The notes below the pieces were generated by a model. The model did not search any database. It was not told where the DNA came from and saw nothing but the letters and a program-made list of their open reading frames with translations. A program made the translations under genes and the position numbers. This document shows, one piece after another, positions 15,960 through 25,765 of a stretch of 64,000 bases of DNA. Source of the DNA: Actinomycetota bacterium (GTDB lineage Bacteria; Actinomycetota; UBA4738; HRBIN12); the NCBI GenBank assembly GCA_005884925.1, contig VAYU01000023.1, positions 62,001-126,000 on the forward strand, given 5' to 3'. Each line of letters opens with the position of its first letter. Within the stretch, counting starts at the first letter, position 1.

Positions 15960-16821
15960 ATGCGCGAAGGCCGGCTGACGCTTCGCGATGGTCGCACCCT
16001 CGCCTGGTGTGAATACGGTCCGCCTGGTGGTCGACCACTCTTGCGGTTCCAGGGCATGCCCGGATCACGGAGATCTCGACACCCTCACGAAGACTCCTAC
16101 GACCGATCCGGGGTTCGTCTGATCGTTGCGGATCGACCTGGCTACGGGGCATCGACGAGACTCGAGGGTAGGGGGATCCGCGTGGTAGCTGCTGACGCCT
16201 TGGAGCTGCTGGATCACCTCGGTTTGGACTCCGTCTACATCACGGGAACGAGCGGCGGCTCACCCCACGTTCTCGCGTTCGCTGCCCTATACCCCGAGCG
16301 CGTGCGCGCGGCGACCGTCGTGGTCGGCGCCGCACCCCTTCTTGACGAGGACACCGGAGGGCTCATCGGCCTCAACCGCGAGGCCTGGGTGTCGTCGCAG
16401 GAAGGGTGGGACGCGATGTACGCAGTCCTCGCTCCCGTGCGAGGCGAGCTCCTCCGCGACCCCCTTGGTGCGTTCCGGCGGGTGATGGACGCCGCACCTC
16501 CAGCCGATCGCGCGGTCATGGACGATCCCGATCGGCAACGGGTGTTCATCGAGGACCAGGAGGAGGCGCTCCGCCCCCGGCGCCGAAGGGTGGACAGACG
16601 AAGCGATGGCCGTGTTGGGACCATGGGACTTCGATCCATCGCTCGTGTCGTGCAGCCTTACCTGGTGGCACGGCGCGGATGACGCCAATGCGCCTATCAC
16701 AGCCGTGCGACGTCTCGTTGCCACGATGGATGGAGTAGACCTGCGACTCTGGGGAGAGGCCGGTCATCTGGAGCCGTACCGCCGACACGACGAGATCCTG
16801 GCCGAGCTGCTCGCTCGGTGA
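15960..16821 (+). pseudogene. Alpha/beta hydrolase with a +1 frameshift at a C5 tract
   Basis: The first part (ATG 15960) contains the alpha/beta-hydrolase oxyanion region LLRFQGMPGSR and the nucleophile elbow GTSGGSP. The frame then enters an arginine-rich extension. Another frame continues with GAEGWTDEAMAVLGPWDFD and ends with GEAGHLEPYRRHDEIL, which carries the catalytic-histidine segment. The two join perfectly if one C is removed from the run at 16574-16578, giving EALRPGAEGWTDEA. The whole would be about 286 residues, normal for the family. It is either a sequencing error in the homopolymer or a genuine inactivation. The 3' end abuts the signalling gene that follows. Confidence 0.8.
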
Positions 16822-17063
16822 GAACGACCGTCGGCGCGCTGACGGGAAGACTTCGTCAACGTTGTTGTAGAACCCGGCGTCGACCAGAGACCTCCGCCTC
16901 AGGCTGCTTCGTCTCGGTCGACAAGGACGCGCGGGATCGCCATCGCCTCAACGATCTGACGAGCACGACATGGCGCCTGAAGAGCGACCGGGGCTACGCT
17001 GTTTCGATGCGACGATCCGGAGCGGAGGATGACGGCTCGACGACCCTTCGTGAAGGAGCGCTG

Positions 17064-19598
17064 TTGAAGGGTTTGCGAGGTCACCCGAAGCAGATGAGCA
17101 GGTCGACGCTTCTTCGATACACGAGCAAGATCGTCCTGGTAGGTGGTGCCTATTACGTGGCTGCCATCCTTGGGTTGAGGCTGGCGTTGATCGAGAGGAA
17201 CGTAACGCCGCTTTGGCCCCCCACGGGCATCGCGGTCGTGGCGTTCATTATCTTCGGGTGGCGCGTGTGGCCAGGCGTTGCACTGGCAGCTTTCGCGGTC
17301 AACATGCCCATCAGCACGAACGGGCTGGCCGCCGCCGCGACGGCAACGGGCAATACGCTGGCTCCGATCGTTGCGGCGCTCCTCCTCGTCAGAGTGGGTT
17401 TTCGAAAAGAGATCGACCGACTGCAGGACGCCTTGGCCATCGTCTTCCTGGGAGCCCTCCTTAGCATGCTGATCAGCGCTTCGGTAGGGGCGGGCACCCT
17501 CGTGCTTTCCGGAGCGATACCAGCGAGCAAGTTCCCGGCAGCATGGGCGGTGTGGTGGACCGGCGACGCCATGGGAGTTCTCGTCGTTGCCCCCTTCCTC
17601 CTCGGCTTGTTCCAGAGGCCGTGGAGCGGGTCGCTCCGAGAACGCACCGAAGCGGGCGTGCTCCTCCTCCTCGTCGCCACCGTGTCCGTCCTTGTGATGA
17701 ACACCGACCTTCGGCTGATGTTCCTGGTGATCCCATTCCTGGGATGGACGGCATGGCGCTTCCAGCAGCGTGGGGCGGCCCCGGCGGCATTGCTCGCTGC
17801 CGGGATCGCCTCGTGGGCCGCAGCCCACGGCCTGGGCCCCTTCCAACAAGGCACGTTGCTCGAGAAGATGATCACCCTCCAAGCATTCAATGCGACCGTC
17901 GCCTTCTCCTCGTTGTTCTTCGCCGCTTTGGTGACCGAACGAACGCGCGCTCGTGAAGCCCTGGAGCGCGCTGCTGCCGAGCTGGAAGACAGGGTTGGGC
18001 GGCGAACAGCTGACCTTTCCACCGCGAACGCACGGTTGAAACACGAGATCGCCGAGCGCCACGACGCAGACCGGAAGCTTCGACAACGAGAGGGGCAGCT
18101 CGCTGAGGTTCAACAGCAGGCGCAGGTCGGAAATTGGGAGTGGGTGATCCCGGAGGATCGAGTGTCATGGTCGGACGAGATGTACCGCATCCACGGGCAC
18201 CTCCCGAAGGCGTTTCCCCTTACGTTCGAGAAGGCGGTGGAGCAAGTCGAGGAAGAGGACGCCGCCCGCATCCGCGCCAACGTGCAGGCCGCCCTAGGGC
18301 GAGGCCGCGACCACGATCTGCCTCCGAGCGAGTACCGCATCGTCCGAGCGGATGGGGCGGAGCGCGTGTTGCTCGGGAAGGCCAGACTGAGCGTCGGCTC
18401 GGATGGACAGCCGCTCCGGATGATCGGGACGGTCAAGGACATCACGGAGAGCAAGAAGGCCGAACGCGAACATCGGATCGCCGAGACGTTGCAGCGGAGC
18501 CTTCTTCCTGACCGTCTCCCAGAGATCCCCGGGGTCATGCTGGCGGCGCGTTACCTCCCCGCGACCTCCGATATCGAGGTCGGCGGCGACTGGTATGACG
18601 TGGTGCAGCTTCCGAACGGGACCGTGGGGCTGGCGATCGGCGACGTCGCCGGCCATGGACTGCGGGCCGCCTCCACCATGGGACAGTTGCGGATGGCGTT
18701 GCGCGCCTATGCGCTCGAAGAGGAATCACCGTCCCAGGTTGTCAGTCGGGTTCGTCATCTCGTGCGACTGCTCGTGCCGGACATCGTGACCATGATCTAC
18801 CTCACTTTCGACCCCGAGTCCGGGACCTTGCGGTTCGCAAACGCAGGCCATCCTCCGCCCCTGCTTGTCGGATGGAAAGGGGAGACCTCGTATCTGGAAG
18901 GCGGTTTAGGGCCCCCTTTGGGGGCGACGACTCATCTCGGGCAGGACATCGAGGTCGCAGCTCACGTGGACGCGGGTTCGACCTTGCTCCTCTTCACAGA
19001 TGGACTCGTGGAGCGGCGCGGAACCTCGATCCGTGACGGGCTCACCCGATTGAAGACGCTGGCAGCAGATCGTGGCGAAGATCTCGAGGCCCTTTGTGAC
19101 CATCTCTTGGGGTCGATGGTGACGAGTCAGGTCTCAGACGACATCGCTCTCCTGGCACTCCGGCAAGTTCCGCTTGCAGCGGAACCGTTGCTCCTTCGCC
19201 TTCCCGCGGAACCGCATGTTCTCGCCCCGCTGCGCCATACCGTTCGCCGGTGGCTTCGAGAGATCGATGCCGATCCGAGAGTTGCGGACGACGTCCTGAT
19301 CGCCTGTGGGGAAGCATGCGCGAACGCGATCCAGCACGCTTATGGAGCGAAGGATGGCCTTTTCGAGGTGAACCTCGTCTTGTCCGATGGAACGGTCGAA
19401 GTAACCATCCGAGACCTTGGGAGCTGGAGGCCTTCGTCCGGTTCGGGAAGAGCCGAACGACGCGGAGGGCTCGGCCAACGTTTGATGCGAGAGCTCATGG
19501 ACTCAGTGGACGTGAACAGCGGGCCGGGGGGGACGGTCGTCCGGATGCGCCGCAGCCTTCAGGTGGGAGCTGATCGTGAACGAACTCGCGCGCGTTGA
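17064..19598 (+). CDS. MASE1-PAS-PP2C phosphatase-HATPase fusion (partner-switching regulator)
   Basis: From the TTG at 17064 (AAGGAG five bases upstream) the protein has 844 residues. Residues ~20-295 are a multi-helix MASE1 sensor (PLWPPTGIAVVAF and FGWRVWPGVALAAF). A coiled coil leads to a PAS domain beginning QAQVGNWEWVIPEDRVSWSD near 350. Residues ~470-690 are a SpoIIE/PP2C phosphatase (AETLQRSLLPDRLPEIPGV, GGDWYDVV, GDVAGHGLRA, LLLFTDGLVERR). Residues ~705-835 form an RsbW-like ATPase with the N-box GEACANAIQHAY. It thus joins an antagonist phosphatase and an anti-sigma-type kinase in one membrane protein. It overlaps the STAS gene by 23 bases. The ligand sensed by MASE1 is unknown. Confidence 0.9.
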   Translation: MKGLRGHPKQMSRSTLLRYTSKIVLVGGAYYVAAILGLRLALIERNVTPLWPPTGIAVVAFIIFGWRVWPGVALAAFAVNMPISTNGLAAAATATGNTLAPIVAALLLVRVGFRKEIDRLQDALAIVFLGALLSMLISASVGAGTLVLSGAIPASKFPAAWAVWWTGDAMGVLVVAPFLLGLFQRPWSGSLRERTEAGVLLLLVATVSVLVMNTDLRLMFLVIPFLGWTAWRFQQRGAAPAALLAAGIASWAAAHGLGPFQQGTLLEKMITLQAFNATVAFSSLFFAALVTERTRAREALERAAAELEDRVGRRTADLSTANARLKHEIAERHDADRKLRQREGQLAEVQQQAQVGNWEWVIPEDRVSWSDEMYRIHGHLPKAFPLTFEKAVEQVEEEDAARIRANVQAALGRGRDHDLPPSEYRIVRADGAERVLLGKARLSVGSDGQPLRMIGTVKDITESKKAEREHRIAETLQRSLLPDRLPEIPGVMLAARYLPATSDIEVGGDWYDVVQLPNGTVGLAIGDVAGHGLRAASTMGQLRMALRAYALEEESPSQVVSRVRHLVRLLVPDIVTMIYLTFDPESGTLRFANAGHPPPLLVGWKGETSYLEGGLGPPLGATTHLGQDIEVAAHVDAGSTLLLFTDGLVERRGTSIRDGLTRLKTLAADRGEDLEALCDHLLGSMVTSQVSDDIALLALRQVPLAAEPLLLRLPAEPHVLAPLRHTVRRWLREIDADPRVADDVLIACGEACANAIQHAYGAKDGLFEVNLVLSDGTVEVTIRDLGSWRPSSGSGRAERRGGLGQRLMRELMDSVDVNSGPGGTVVRMRRSLQVGADRERTRAR

Positions 19599-19950
19599 AT
19601 CGGAGCAGCACGGCTCCCTCTGTCTCGTTCGCGTTTACGGAGAGATCGATATGTCCAACGATCGAGAAGTCTTGACTGCGATAGAGGGGGCCGTGGCTCG
19701 AAAGACGGTCAGGTTGGTCGTGGATCTCACTCACACGACGTATCTGGATAGTGCAGGCTTGGCGCTCCTTCTTCGTCTGGCCGAGCGGATACAAGCCCGA
19801 CAACAAAGGCTGAGCGTCGTGGTCCCTGTTGATTCTCCCGTCCGGAGGGCGTTCGAACTGACGGGGCTGCCGAGCGTGATCGACTTGGAGTCTCGATCGG
19901 AGGACGCCATGAACCAGACCAGGCCCGGATACTCGAACGACCAAGTGTGA
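19576..19950 (+). CDS. STAS-domain anti-sigma factor antagonist (RsbV/SpoIIAA-like)
   Basis: The 124-residue protein is a single STAS domain. It has LCLVRVYGEIDMSND at the first strand and helix, and TTYLDSAGLALLLRL with the conserved DSAG serine that is the phosphorylation site in SpoIIAA/RsbV. Its GTG start lies inside the 3' end of the phosphatase-kinase gene, so the two proteins are made together. The expected cycle is phosphorylation of the serine by the ATPase domain of the partner and removal by its PP2C domain. The sigma factor or other final target is not identifiable here. Confidence 0.9.
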   Translation: MNELARVESEQHGSLCLVRVYGEIDMSNDREVLTAIEGAVARKTVRLVVDLTHTTYLDSAGLALLLRLAERIQARQQRLSVVVPVDSPVRRAFELTGLPSVIDLESRSEDAMNQTRPGYSNDQV

Positions 19951-19958
19951 GGAACGTG

Positions 19959-20696
19959 TCACATCTCTATCTCGACGCCGGGGATCGGTGCTGGGAGTCC
20001 GACCTCCATCACGCGCCGGACGACCTCTGAGGGGAGCTTCAGCACGAGCGGGGTAAGGTCCAGCTCACTGGCGAGTTCGGAAAGCTGCAGCAGCATGGCC
20101 AGGCCCCTGCTATCGATGAAGGTAAGGCCCGAGAGGTCGAGTGTGAGTCGCTTGCCAGTCCGAAGTTCCATCTCGAGGTGACGGCCCACAGCGTCCACGT
20201 TCATGACCTCGAGTTCTCCGAGGAGACGGAAGCACCCGGGCTTTCCTGTTTCGACGACCTTCAGATTGTGCAGATGGGCCATGTCGATCGCCAGCTCGAC
20301 ACCGATCACTTGGAGGGTCCGTTCCCACAGGGTGACGAGCCCTTCTGGGACCATCGGTTCAGGGAGTTCTCGCAGAGCGAGGGCCTCGAGCCACTCCCTC
20401 CGCCTTGCCCAGTAGTCCAGCCACTCGTCCCACTCTGCCCGTTCGGCGCTCAGCTCAGGAGAGATCGTCTCCCTGCCTTCTTCCGAGGCTCGTTTCGCCT
20501 GCTCCTCGAGCGATCGGACATGCTGCAACACGATCGATCGAGCCTCCCGGTCGGTCGCTTGACCGTCGTCACCTCCGGGCGCGATCGCCCTACCCAGGTC
20601 CGAGCCGAGCAATTGCTCGACGTCGCGCCACCACGTCACCCAAGCGAGGTATGCCTGTGGCGCCGCTGTGGGCAGACGGATGGTCAGCTTCGTCAT
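19959..20696 (-). CDS. STAS-domain protein with an N-terminal helical extension
   Basis: The 245-residue protein ends in a STAS domain (residues ~145-245) with LTFIDSRGLAMLLQLSE, where the antagonist serine is present (DSRG). The first ~140 residues are helical and charged (EWDEWLDYWARRREWLEAL), of unknown fold, so this is longer than a plain RsbV. It converges on the first STAS gene with only 8 bases between their ends. The two may report different inputs to one phosphatase-kinase. Partner choice is inference. Confidence 0.8.
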   Translation of the reverse strand: MTKLTIRLPTAAPQAYLAWVTWWRDVEQLLGSDLGRAIAPGGDDGQATDREARSIVLQHVRSLEEQAKRASEEGRETISPELSAERAEWDEWLDYWARRREWLEALALRELPEPMVPEGLVTLWERTLQVIGVELAIDMAHLHNLKVVETGKPGCFRLLGELEVMNVDAVGRHLEMELRTGKRLTLDLSGLTFIDSRGLAMLLQLSELASELDLTPLVLKLPSEVVRRVMEVGLPAPIPGVEIEM

Positions 20697-20900
20697 CTCG
20701 ATATCGGACGGTACTCCGCCCTTCGAAAAGGGAGCAAGTCATCCACCCCGCCGAACCCGGTATCTCCTGCGCAACAGGCCTTCTTGGTGCCCCCCGGGAG
20801 ACCCGCGATGCCGAAAGCGACGGCAGCCGTTGCGAGACCGAATCACCAGTGGGCCCCCCGGCCCTCTGGATCTGACGGACGTCGTGCAGACATAGCGGGA

Positions 20901-20925
20901 GGGGCTCCCCTGGCGGGGGAGCCCC
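20901..20925. terminator. GC-rich hairpin after the secreted BNR gene
   Basis: GGGGCTCCCC and GGGGAGCCCC make a perfect 10-bp stem with a five-base loop (TGGCG). It begins 25 bases past the stop of the minus-strand gene ending at 20950. The strand carries no U-run afterwards, so it is a stem-loop terminator only by position. Confidence 0.45.
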
Positions 20926-20949
20926 TGCGACGCAGTAACGAAGGAACGG

Positions 20950-22800
20950 TCAGATCGTCCGGATGGACGCGTAGTACACGTCCTCCTCGATCGTCCCGTT
21001 CCGACCCCGAGTATCGCCCCAAGTGATGTGGACGTTGCCGCCTCCCACGGCCAAGCCCATATAGTCCCCGAGGAACCCGCACTCGCTGGGGTTGTTGGCG
21101 CAGGTCAGGTTTGGCATCGAGCTGGTAGTGATCCTCCGGTAGCTCCAGCTCGTGCCGTCGTTCGCCGACGTTGCGAGCGTGATGTCGTTGCAGCCACTCG
21201 ATTCGCAGTTGCCGTACTTTCGGTCGTAATAGGCGACATAGAGTTTTCCGTCCGGACCGAGACCGCCCCATGGCATCCACTGCGCCGTGGTCCCTCCGTT
21301 CGTCGTGAGATCGCGCCGTGTGGTCCACGACGAGCCGCCATCGGTGGACTCGCTGAACAGGATGTCGGCGTTGAAGTTGCCGCACGGCGTGACCGGCAGG
21401 CCCTGGAACTCATCACACGGTCCGCCGTGACGGAAGTCCGACCAGTAGACCACCAGCTTCCCGGTGGGGTCGATGCCTGCCGTGGGATAGTCGCTCATGC
21501 GGTAGCTGTTCGGGGGCAGGCACTGGCGGAACAACGAGCAGTCGGGGATCTCGTGCCCGGGCAGCGAGTACGGCTCGGTCCCCGAGTCCCTGGCCACCTG
21601 GACCGGGCGGGTCCACGTGTTCCCGGCGTCGGAGGACTTGACCATCAGGATCTGGTTGTTGAGCCCGCCGGGCGAGTTGACCGTCACCTTGTTGGTGTTG
21701 AAGTTCATGAAGAACACGTAGATCGTGCCGTCGGGTCCCACCACCGGGTCGGACCACTGATCGTTGTTGCAGGCATGCGCGGGCTGACTGGGATCGAAGG
21801 CGTTGCCGAAGTTGCAGATGTTCGAGTTCCGCCCGCTGATCACCTTGGCCGTCGTCCACGTCTGACCGCCGTCTCTGCTGCGGGAGAAGAAGATCGGGGC
21901 GTCGCAGAACGAGCCCCCGCCTCCACAGGTGAAGTCGAAGATCGTCCAGGTGACGTACAGGTTGTCGGTGAACGGACTCGTTGGCCACGTGTCGGCAGCC
22001 ATTAGTTCCTTGTCGTCGAACAGGAGCGGGTTGGAGAAGTTCGTCCTGATCGGAACGGCCGATGCCGAGAGCGGTGGACTGAACGGACTACAGCTCCCAG
22101 AGCCCGGCGTGTGAAGGGCCGATCCCTTCAGGCAGGAGTTCGCTTTCCACGCGAAGACCCCATCGAAACCATCCTGTGCGAAGTCCGCCCCGAGGGTGAC
22201 GTAAAACAGGTTGCCCTGCGAGTCGAACACGTGCACCGGATCGCTGAAGAAGTCGAACGACCAGACGCCGCCGGGCGCCTCGGGGATGTTGATCCGTCCG
22301 CTCGGCAGGCGGGAGTCACCGAAGTGCTGCCCGCCATCGACCGAGAAGTCGACGCCGGTGTGGTTCCCCGACAGGCTCGAGTCGTTCTGGCTCACGACGA
22401 CGTTGCTCGGGTCGGTGGGGTTGACCGCCACCCATTCCTCGGACTGGAACCGGTAGCCGCAGTCCGTGTTGGCCCGGACGTTGTTCGGGCTGCCGGCGAA
22501 CACGTTCGCGCACCCTGCGGTGTCGATCGTCGGATCGGGCAGAGTGGCTGTCGCGCGGACCTGCGCGCTCGTCCGGATCCCGAGCCCTTCCATCGCGCTC
22601 TGGACCACGGCGCCCGAAAGCATCGGGACGAAGTTGCCGTTCGGCAGTCGTGGCGGAGCCTTGCCTTGCGCCGCGGCCAAGGCCATGGTGAGGGCCGGGT
22701 TGCGGTGGACGGCGGTCTGGGTGGAAGCCGGATCGTTCCCAATCGCGATCATCGCGAGTACCGCGACGCAGGCGACGGCGCTGGCGATTGCCCTTCGCAT
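20950..22800 (-). CDS. Secreted BNR-repeat (sialidase-fold) protein
   Basis: The 616-residue protein starts at ATG 22800 behind AGGAAGGGGAG and has an N-terminal signal peptide (MRRAIASAVACVAVLAMIAI). Asp-box segments recur: SVDGGQHFGD, SRDGGQTWTT, SSDAGNTWTR, STDGGSSWTT and SANDGTSWSY. It ends with GGGNVHITWGDTRGRNGTI. It is similar in layout to the lipoprotein at 5259-6800 but lacks a lipobox cysteine, so it is probably released. No arginine triad or acid/base pair characteristic of true sialidases could be placed with confidence. Likely an extracellular protein that binds or modifies a polymer. Confidence 0.85.
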   Translation of the reverse strand: MRRAIASAVACVAVLAMIAIGNDPASTQTAVHRNPALTMALAAAQGKAPPRLPNGNFVPMLSGAVVQSAMEGLGIRTSAQVRATATLPDPTIDTAGCANVFAGSPNNVRANTDCGYRFQSEEWVAVNPTDPSNVVVSQNDSSLSGNHTGVDFSVDGGQHFGDSRLPSGRINIPEAPGGVWSFDFFSDPVHVFDSQGNLFYVTLGADFAQDGFDGVFAWKANSCLKGSALHTPGSGSCSPFSPPLSASAVPIRTNFSNPLLFDDKELMAADTWPTSPFTDNLYVTWTIFDFTCGGGGSFCDAPIFFSRSRDGGQTWTTAKVISGRNSNICNFGNAFDPSQPAHACNNDQWSDPVVGPDGTIYVFFMNFNTNKVTVNSPGGLNNQILMVKSSDAGNTWTRPVQVARDSGTEPYSLPGHEIPDCSLFRQCLPPNSYRMSDYPTAGIDPTGKLVVYWSDFRHGGPCDEFQGLPVTPCGNFNADILFSESTDGGSSWTTRRDLTTNGGTTAQWMPWGGLGPDGKLYVAYYDRKYGNCESSGCNDITLATSANDGTSWSYRRITTSSMPNLTCANNPSECGFLGDYMGLAVGGGNVHITWGDTRGRNGTIEEDVYYASIRTI

Positions 22801-22966
22801 CGGTTCTCCCCTTCCTGAGACGTCCTTCGTCACGTGTCGTCCGGGGCGGCCGGAGGATCCCGCGCGGCACCGAGCACGGCCGGGAGGGCCATCCATCACC
22901 TCCAAGGCGCAAAGACAAGTCGGCCTGGGCCGGAACGCCTCTCGCCGGCTCCAGCTCGAGGAATCT

Positions 22967-23249
22967 ATGGGTCCCCTTTTGGGTAGGTCAACATGCAGAC
23001 GCGGTATCTCCCGGCGTGAACAGAAGGCCTCGCTCTCCAAGGCGGCTGACGAGAGGGCGGCGAAGAAGATTCACCACCGTCTGGACCCTCTCGAACGCAC
23101 CGCCACTCAGCGGGACGAGGAGGAAAGGAAGCTGAAACGGCAGTTGGAACGCCTCACCGCACATGACCGTGGGGATGGCCCACGAGGTAGACCTGTTCGA
23201 ACGCCTGCGCGGTGCCTTCCGGGACGACGAGGGGGACGGACGCTTCTAG
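22967..23249 (+). pseudogene. Possible small coiled-coil protein with a frameshift
   Basis: Between 22801 and 23318 there is no long gene. On the plus strand an ATG at 22967, with GAGGA upstream, opens a Lys/Glu/Arg-rich helical frame (SKAADERAAKKI, RDEEERKLKRQLERLTAHD). At a G4 run (about 23170-23173) another frame continues as MAHEVDLFERLRGAFRDDEGDGRF and stops at 23249. Removing one G would join them into a ~93-residue charged protein. GC at third positions is consistent with coding, but no family is recognised. The rest of this interval holds nothing I can support. Confidence 0.4.
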
Positions 23250-23318
23250 CCGCCTATGGATCGCAGACGGCGGCACCAAACAGCGCTTCGGTGCCCCGCG
23301 GAACCTGCGCCGGGCACG

Positions 23319-25763
23319 TCACCCGTCGAGCGTAGCGCTCCCCTGACCTTCCGCGACCCCGCCGTCCATCAGCCGCGTGAGCCATCCCTGCCGGTTCAGT
23401 GTGAAGAGCGAGAAGAGCTTCACCGGGATCATGACGAAGATGAACACGATGCTGACCAGGGGGACATAGAGGATGGAAGCGGGTTCGGAAGCGAGGTGGC
23501 CGATGCCCTTGATCGCCCGCCCAGCCATCAGCCAGACCGCCGTCGCGGCAGCGACCAACCACGCCTGATCGACGACCGCGCGCACGAGGAAGAAGACCGC
23601 GATGGTGAGCGTGAAGGGTCCGACGAGATTCTGGATCACCGTGATCGATGTGACGGCCGGCTCGCGCCACATCCAACCGCGTCCGATCGCACGCGCGTAG
23701 CACCGGTATGAATTCCTGCTCCAACGTATGCGCTGCTTCAAGAATGCGCGAAAGGTGTTGGGGAACACCGTCCATGCACGCGCGTTCATCTGGTATGTCG
23801 TGCCCCAGCCGTCGCGCAGGACGAGCCACGTGAGCCTGCCGTCGTCGCCGCTGACGCACCTCCGTCCGAAGAAGGTCTCGAACTCGAGTTCGTCGAGGAC
23901 AGGCAGGATCACGTCGCGGCGGTAGGCGGCAGTCCTCCCCGCGACGCACGGGACCGCGTCCCGCCTGGCCGTGGCGGGCAGTTGATGGACGAAACGGACG
24001 TCGAGCATCCAGTCGGCGACGCGGCGCCACAGCGACGCCCCCGGACGGTAGACGTTCTGGCGGCAGGCGACCCCGCCCACGGTGGGGTCGGAGAAACCCG
24101 GCAACATCTTCCGAACGAAACCGTCATCCCACAACGTGTCCGAGTCCGTCAGGACCACGATCGGCTGGGTGGCTGCGAGGACCCCGACGGCAAGGGCATG
24201 CCGCTTCCCAGGTGGCTCGACGACGATGACCTGCAGCTCGTGGTGGTCCTTCGCCCATCCGCGAGCGAGAGGGATCAGGTCGTGCTCGGTGTGATCGATC
24301 ACGAGGAGGACCTCCTCGACGTCGTTCGCGCGCCAGCTCTGGAGGCATCGCTCGAGCAGCTGTGGGTCCTCACGGAACACCGGAACCACGACCGAGACGC
24401 CTGCCTCGTATGGCGCCGTCCGCGGACGGTACCGGTAGCCCAGATACTGACGGACCAGCCACCCCATCCAAACGAAGGCGCCGAGCAACGAGAGCGGGAG
24501 CCACCACGGAAGACCTCCCGAGCCCGAAAGGGAGTTCGGCGGCCCCAGCTCGCTGTTTGGCGGCACCGGCCGCACGGTCGTACCGGTCGCGTCGTTGCGG
24601 ACCCGGACGGTCTCGCGCGTGCCCGAGAAGGTCGTGTCGGATAGCGTCGTCCCGGCCGGCCCGGCGTAGACGTAGGTGCCGACGAGCGCTCCGGAGATAT
24701 CGTTGCGGGTCGCGACGGTCGACTTCGAGGCGCCGGAGATCCTGATCCCGAAGCGTTGCGCGGAGATGGTGTTGCCGGCGATCGTGGTGTTGGAGGAGCC
24801 CTCCACGACGATGCCGTCGAACGCTCCCCGGATCCGGTTGGCGGCTACCAGGTTGCCATCCGAACCGTCGAACAGCATGATCCCGTGGTCGTTCGGGTCG
24901 ACGATCGTGTTGTCTTTCACGATGCTCGCGCTGACCCGGTCGGCCAGGATGATCCCGTGCAGTCCGCTGCCGACGACCGTGTTCCCCACGATCGTGAGAT
25001 GGCTCGACACGGTGTGCGGATCGATCCCGTAGACCGTGCTGTCGACCACATGGTTGCCCGCGATCCGGACACCGACCGCGTGGGTCAGATACACGCCGAA
25101 GTAGTTCCCCGAGATGGTCGAGTCCACGACTGCCGATCCCTTCGCCGGCGCCCAGAACGCGATCCCGTAGCTGTGGACGCCGGGGTGACCGAGCCGCGCG
25201 ATCCGGTCGCGTCGAAGGACCAGCCGGCCGCCTTCTTCCGCCGAGATGAACGCGCGGCGTCCTGGCGCCGTCACGGTTGGCGCGGGCCCGAGGCCGGTGA
25301 TCGCGACGTCGGTCAGATCGACGGAGCCGCCGCGTGCCACGACCAGGAACGAGCCGGGCGCGAGGTCGAGCCGTCCGCCGCGCACCCGGAGCGACGCCCG
25401 GCGTTCGATCGCGATCGGCTCCCTGAGGAGCCAGGGGCCACGCCCTTCGTGCCGCAGGGTCCCGCTCGGGAGCGCCGCCGCGAGCGCTGCGAACGTCGGC
25501 AGGCGACCGTGCGTGAGGGTCCGCTGCCGCACCGCTGCTGGCGGGTTCCCGTTCACCTTCGGGCGTTCGACGGCCGCCGGGTTCGGTGGGTACGAGTGAT
25601 CGAATGCACCGGTCGAAGCCCCGGGAGGATGCAGGTCGATGCTCACCGTCAGATAGGCGACGAACACGAGGGTCAAGGCGTAGAGGAGTGGACCGGCCAC
25701 GCGGCCGACCCGACGCCATCCGTTCGGGAGCGGGATCGGCCCCCGACGAGCGTCGCGTGCCAT
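23319..25763 (-). CDS. Fusion of AlgG/AlgE-like epimerase beta-helix and processive GT2 glycan synthase
   Basis: This 814-residue protein joins two enzymes. After a membrane helix (residues ~22-42), residues ~110-390 form a right-handed parallel beta-helix. It contains YGIDPH (245-250) and GLHGIILADRV, the signature region of mannuronan C5-epimerases, where the Tyr, Asp and His of YGxDPH are catalytic. A second helix (~419-437) leads to a cytosolic GT2 domain with the nucleotide-binding TDSDT (DxD, 539-543), GDD near 639-641 and the processive-synthase motif QRIRW (677-681). Two to three more helices follow. The expected topology puts the epimerase outside the cell, next to the exit of the chain. 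Two bases separate it from the preceding dehydrogenase gene. Confidence 0.85.
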   Translation of the reverse strand: MARDARRGPIPLPNGWRRVGRVAGPLLYALTLVFVAYLTVSIDLHPPGASTGAFDHSYPPNPAAVERPKVNGNPPAAVRQRTLTHGRLPTFAALAAALPSGTLRHEGRGPWLLREPIAIERRASLRVRGGRLDLAPGSFLVVARGGSVDLTDVAITGLGPAPTVTAPGRRAFISAEEGGRLVLRRDRIARLGHPGVHSYGIAFWAPAKGSAVVDSTISGNYFGVYLTHAVGVRIAGNHVVDSTVYGIDPHTVSSHLTIVGNTVVGSGLHGIILADRVSASIVKDNTIVDPNDHGIMLFDGSDGNLVAANRIRGAFDGIVVEGSSNTTIAGNTISAQRFGIRISGASKSTVATRNDISGALVGTYVYAGPAGTTLSDTTFSGTRETVRVRNDATGTTVRPVPPNSELGPPNSLSGSGGLPWWLPLSLLGAFVWMGWLVRQYLGYRYRPRTAPYEAGVSVVVPVFREDPQLLERCLQSWRANDVEEVLLVIDHTEHDLIPLARGWAKDHHELQVIVVEPPGKRHALAVGVLAATQPIVVLTDSDTLWDDGFVRKMLPGFSDPTVGGVACRQNVYRPGASLWRRVADWMLDVRFVHQLPATARRDAVPCVAGRTAAYRRDVILPVLDELEFETFFGRRCVSGDDGRLTWLVLRDGWGTTYQMNARAWTVFPNTFRAFLKQRIRWSRNSYRCYARAIGRGWMWREPAVTSITVIQNLVGPFTLTIAVFFLVRAVVDQAWLVAAATAVWLMAGRAIKGIGHLASEPASILYVPLVSIVFIFVMIPVKLFSLFTLNRQGWLTRLMDGGVAEGQGSATLDG

Positions 25764-25765
25764 CG

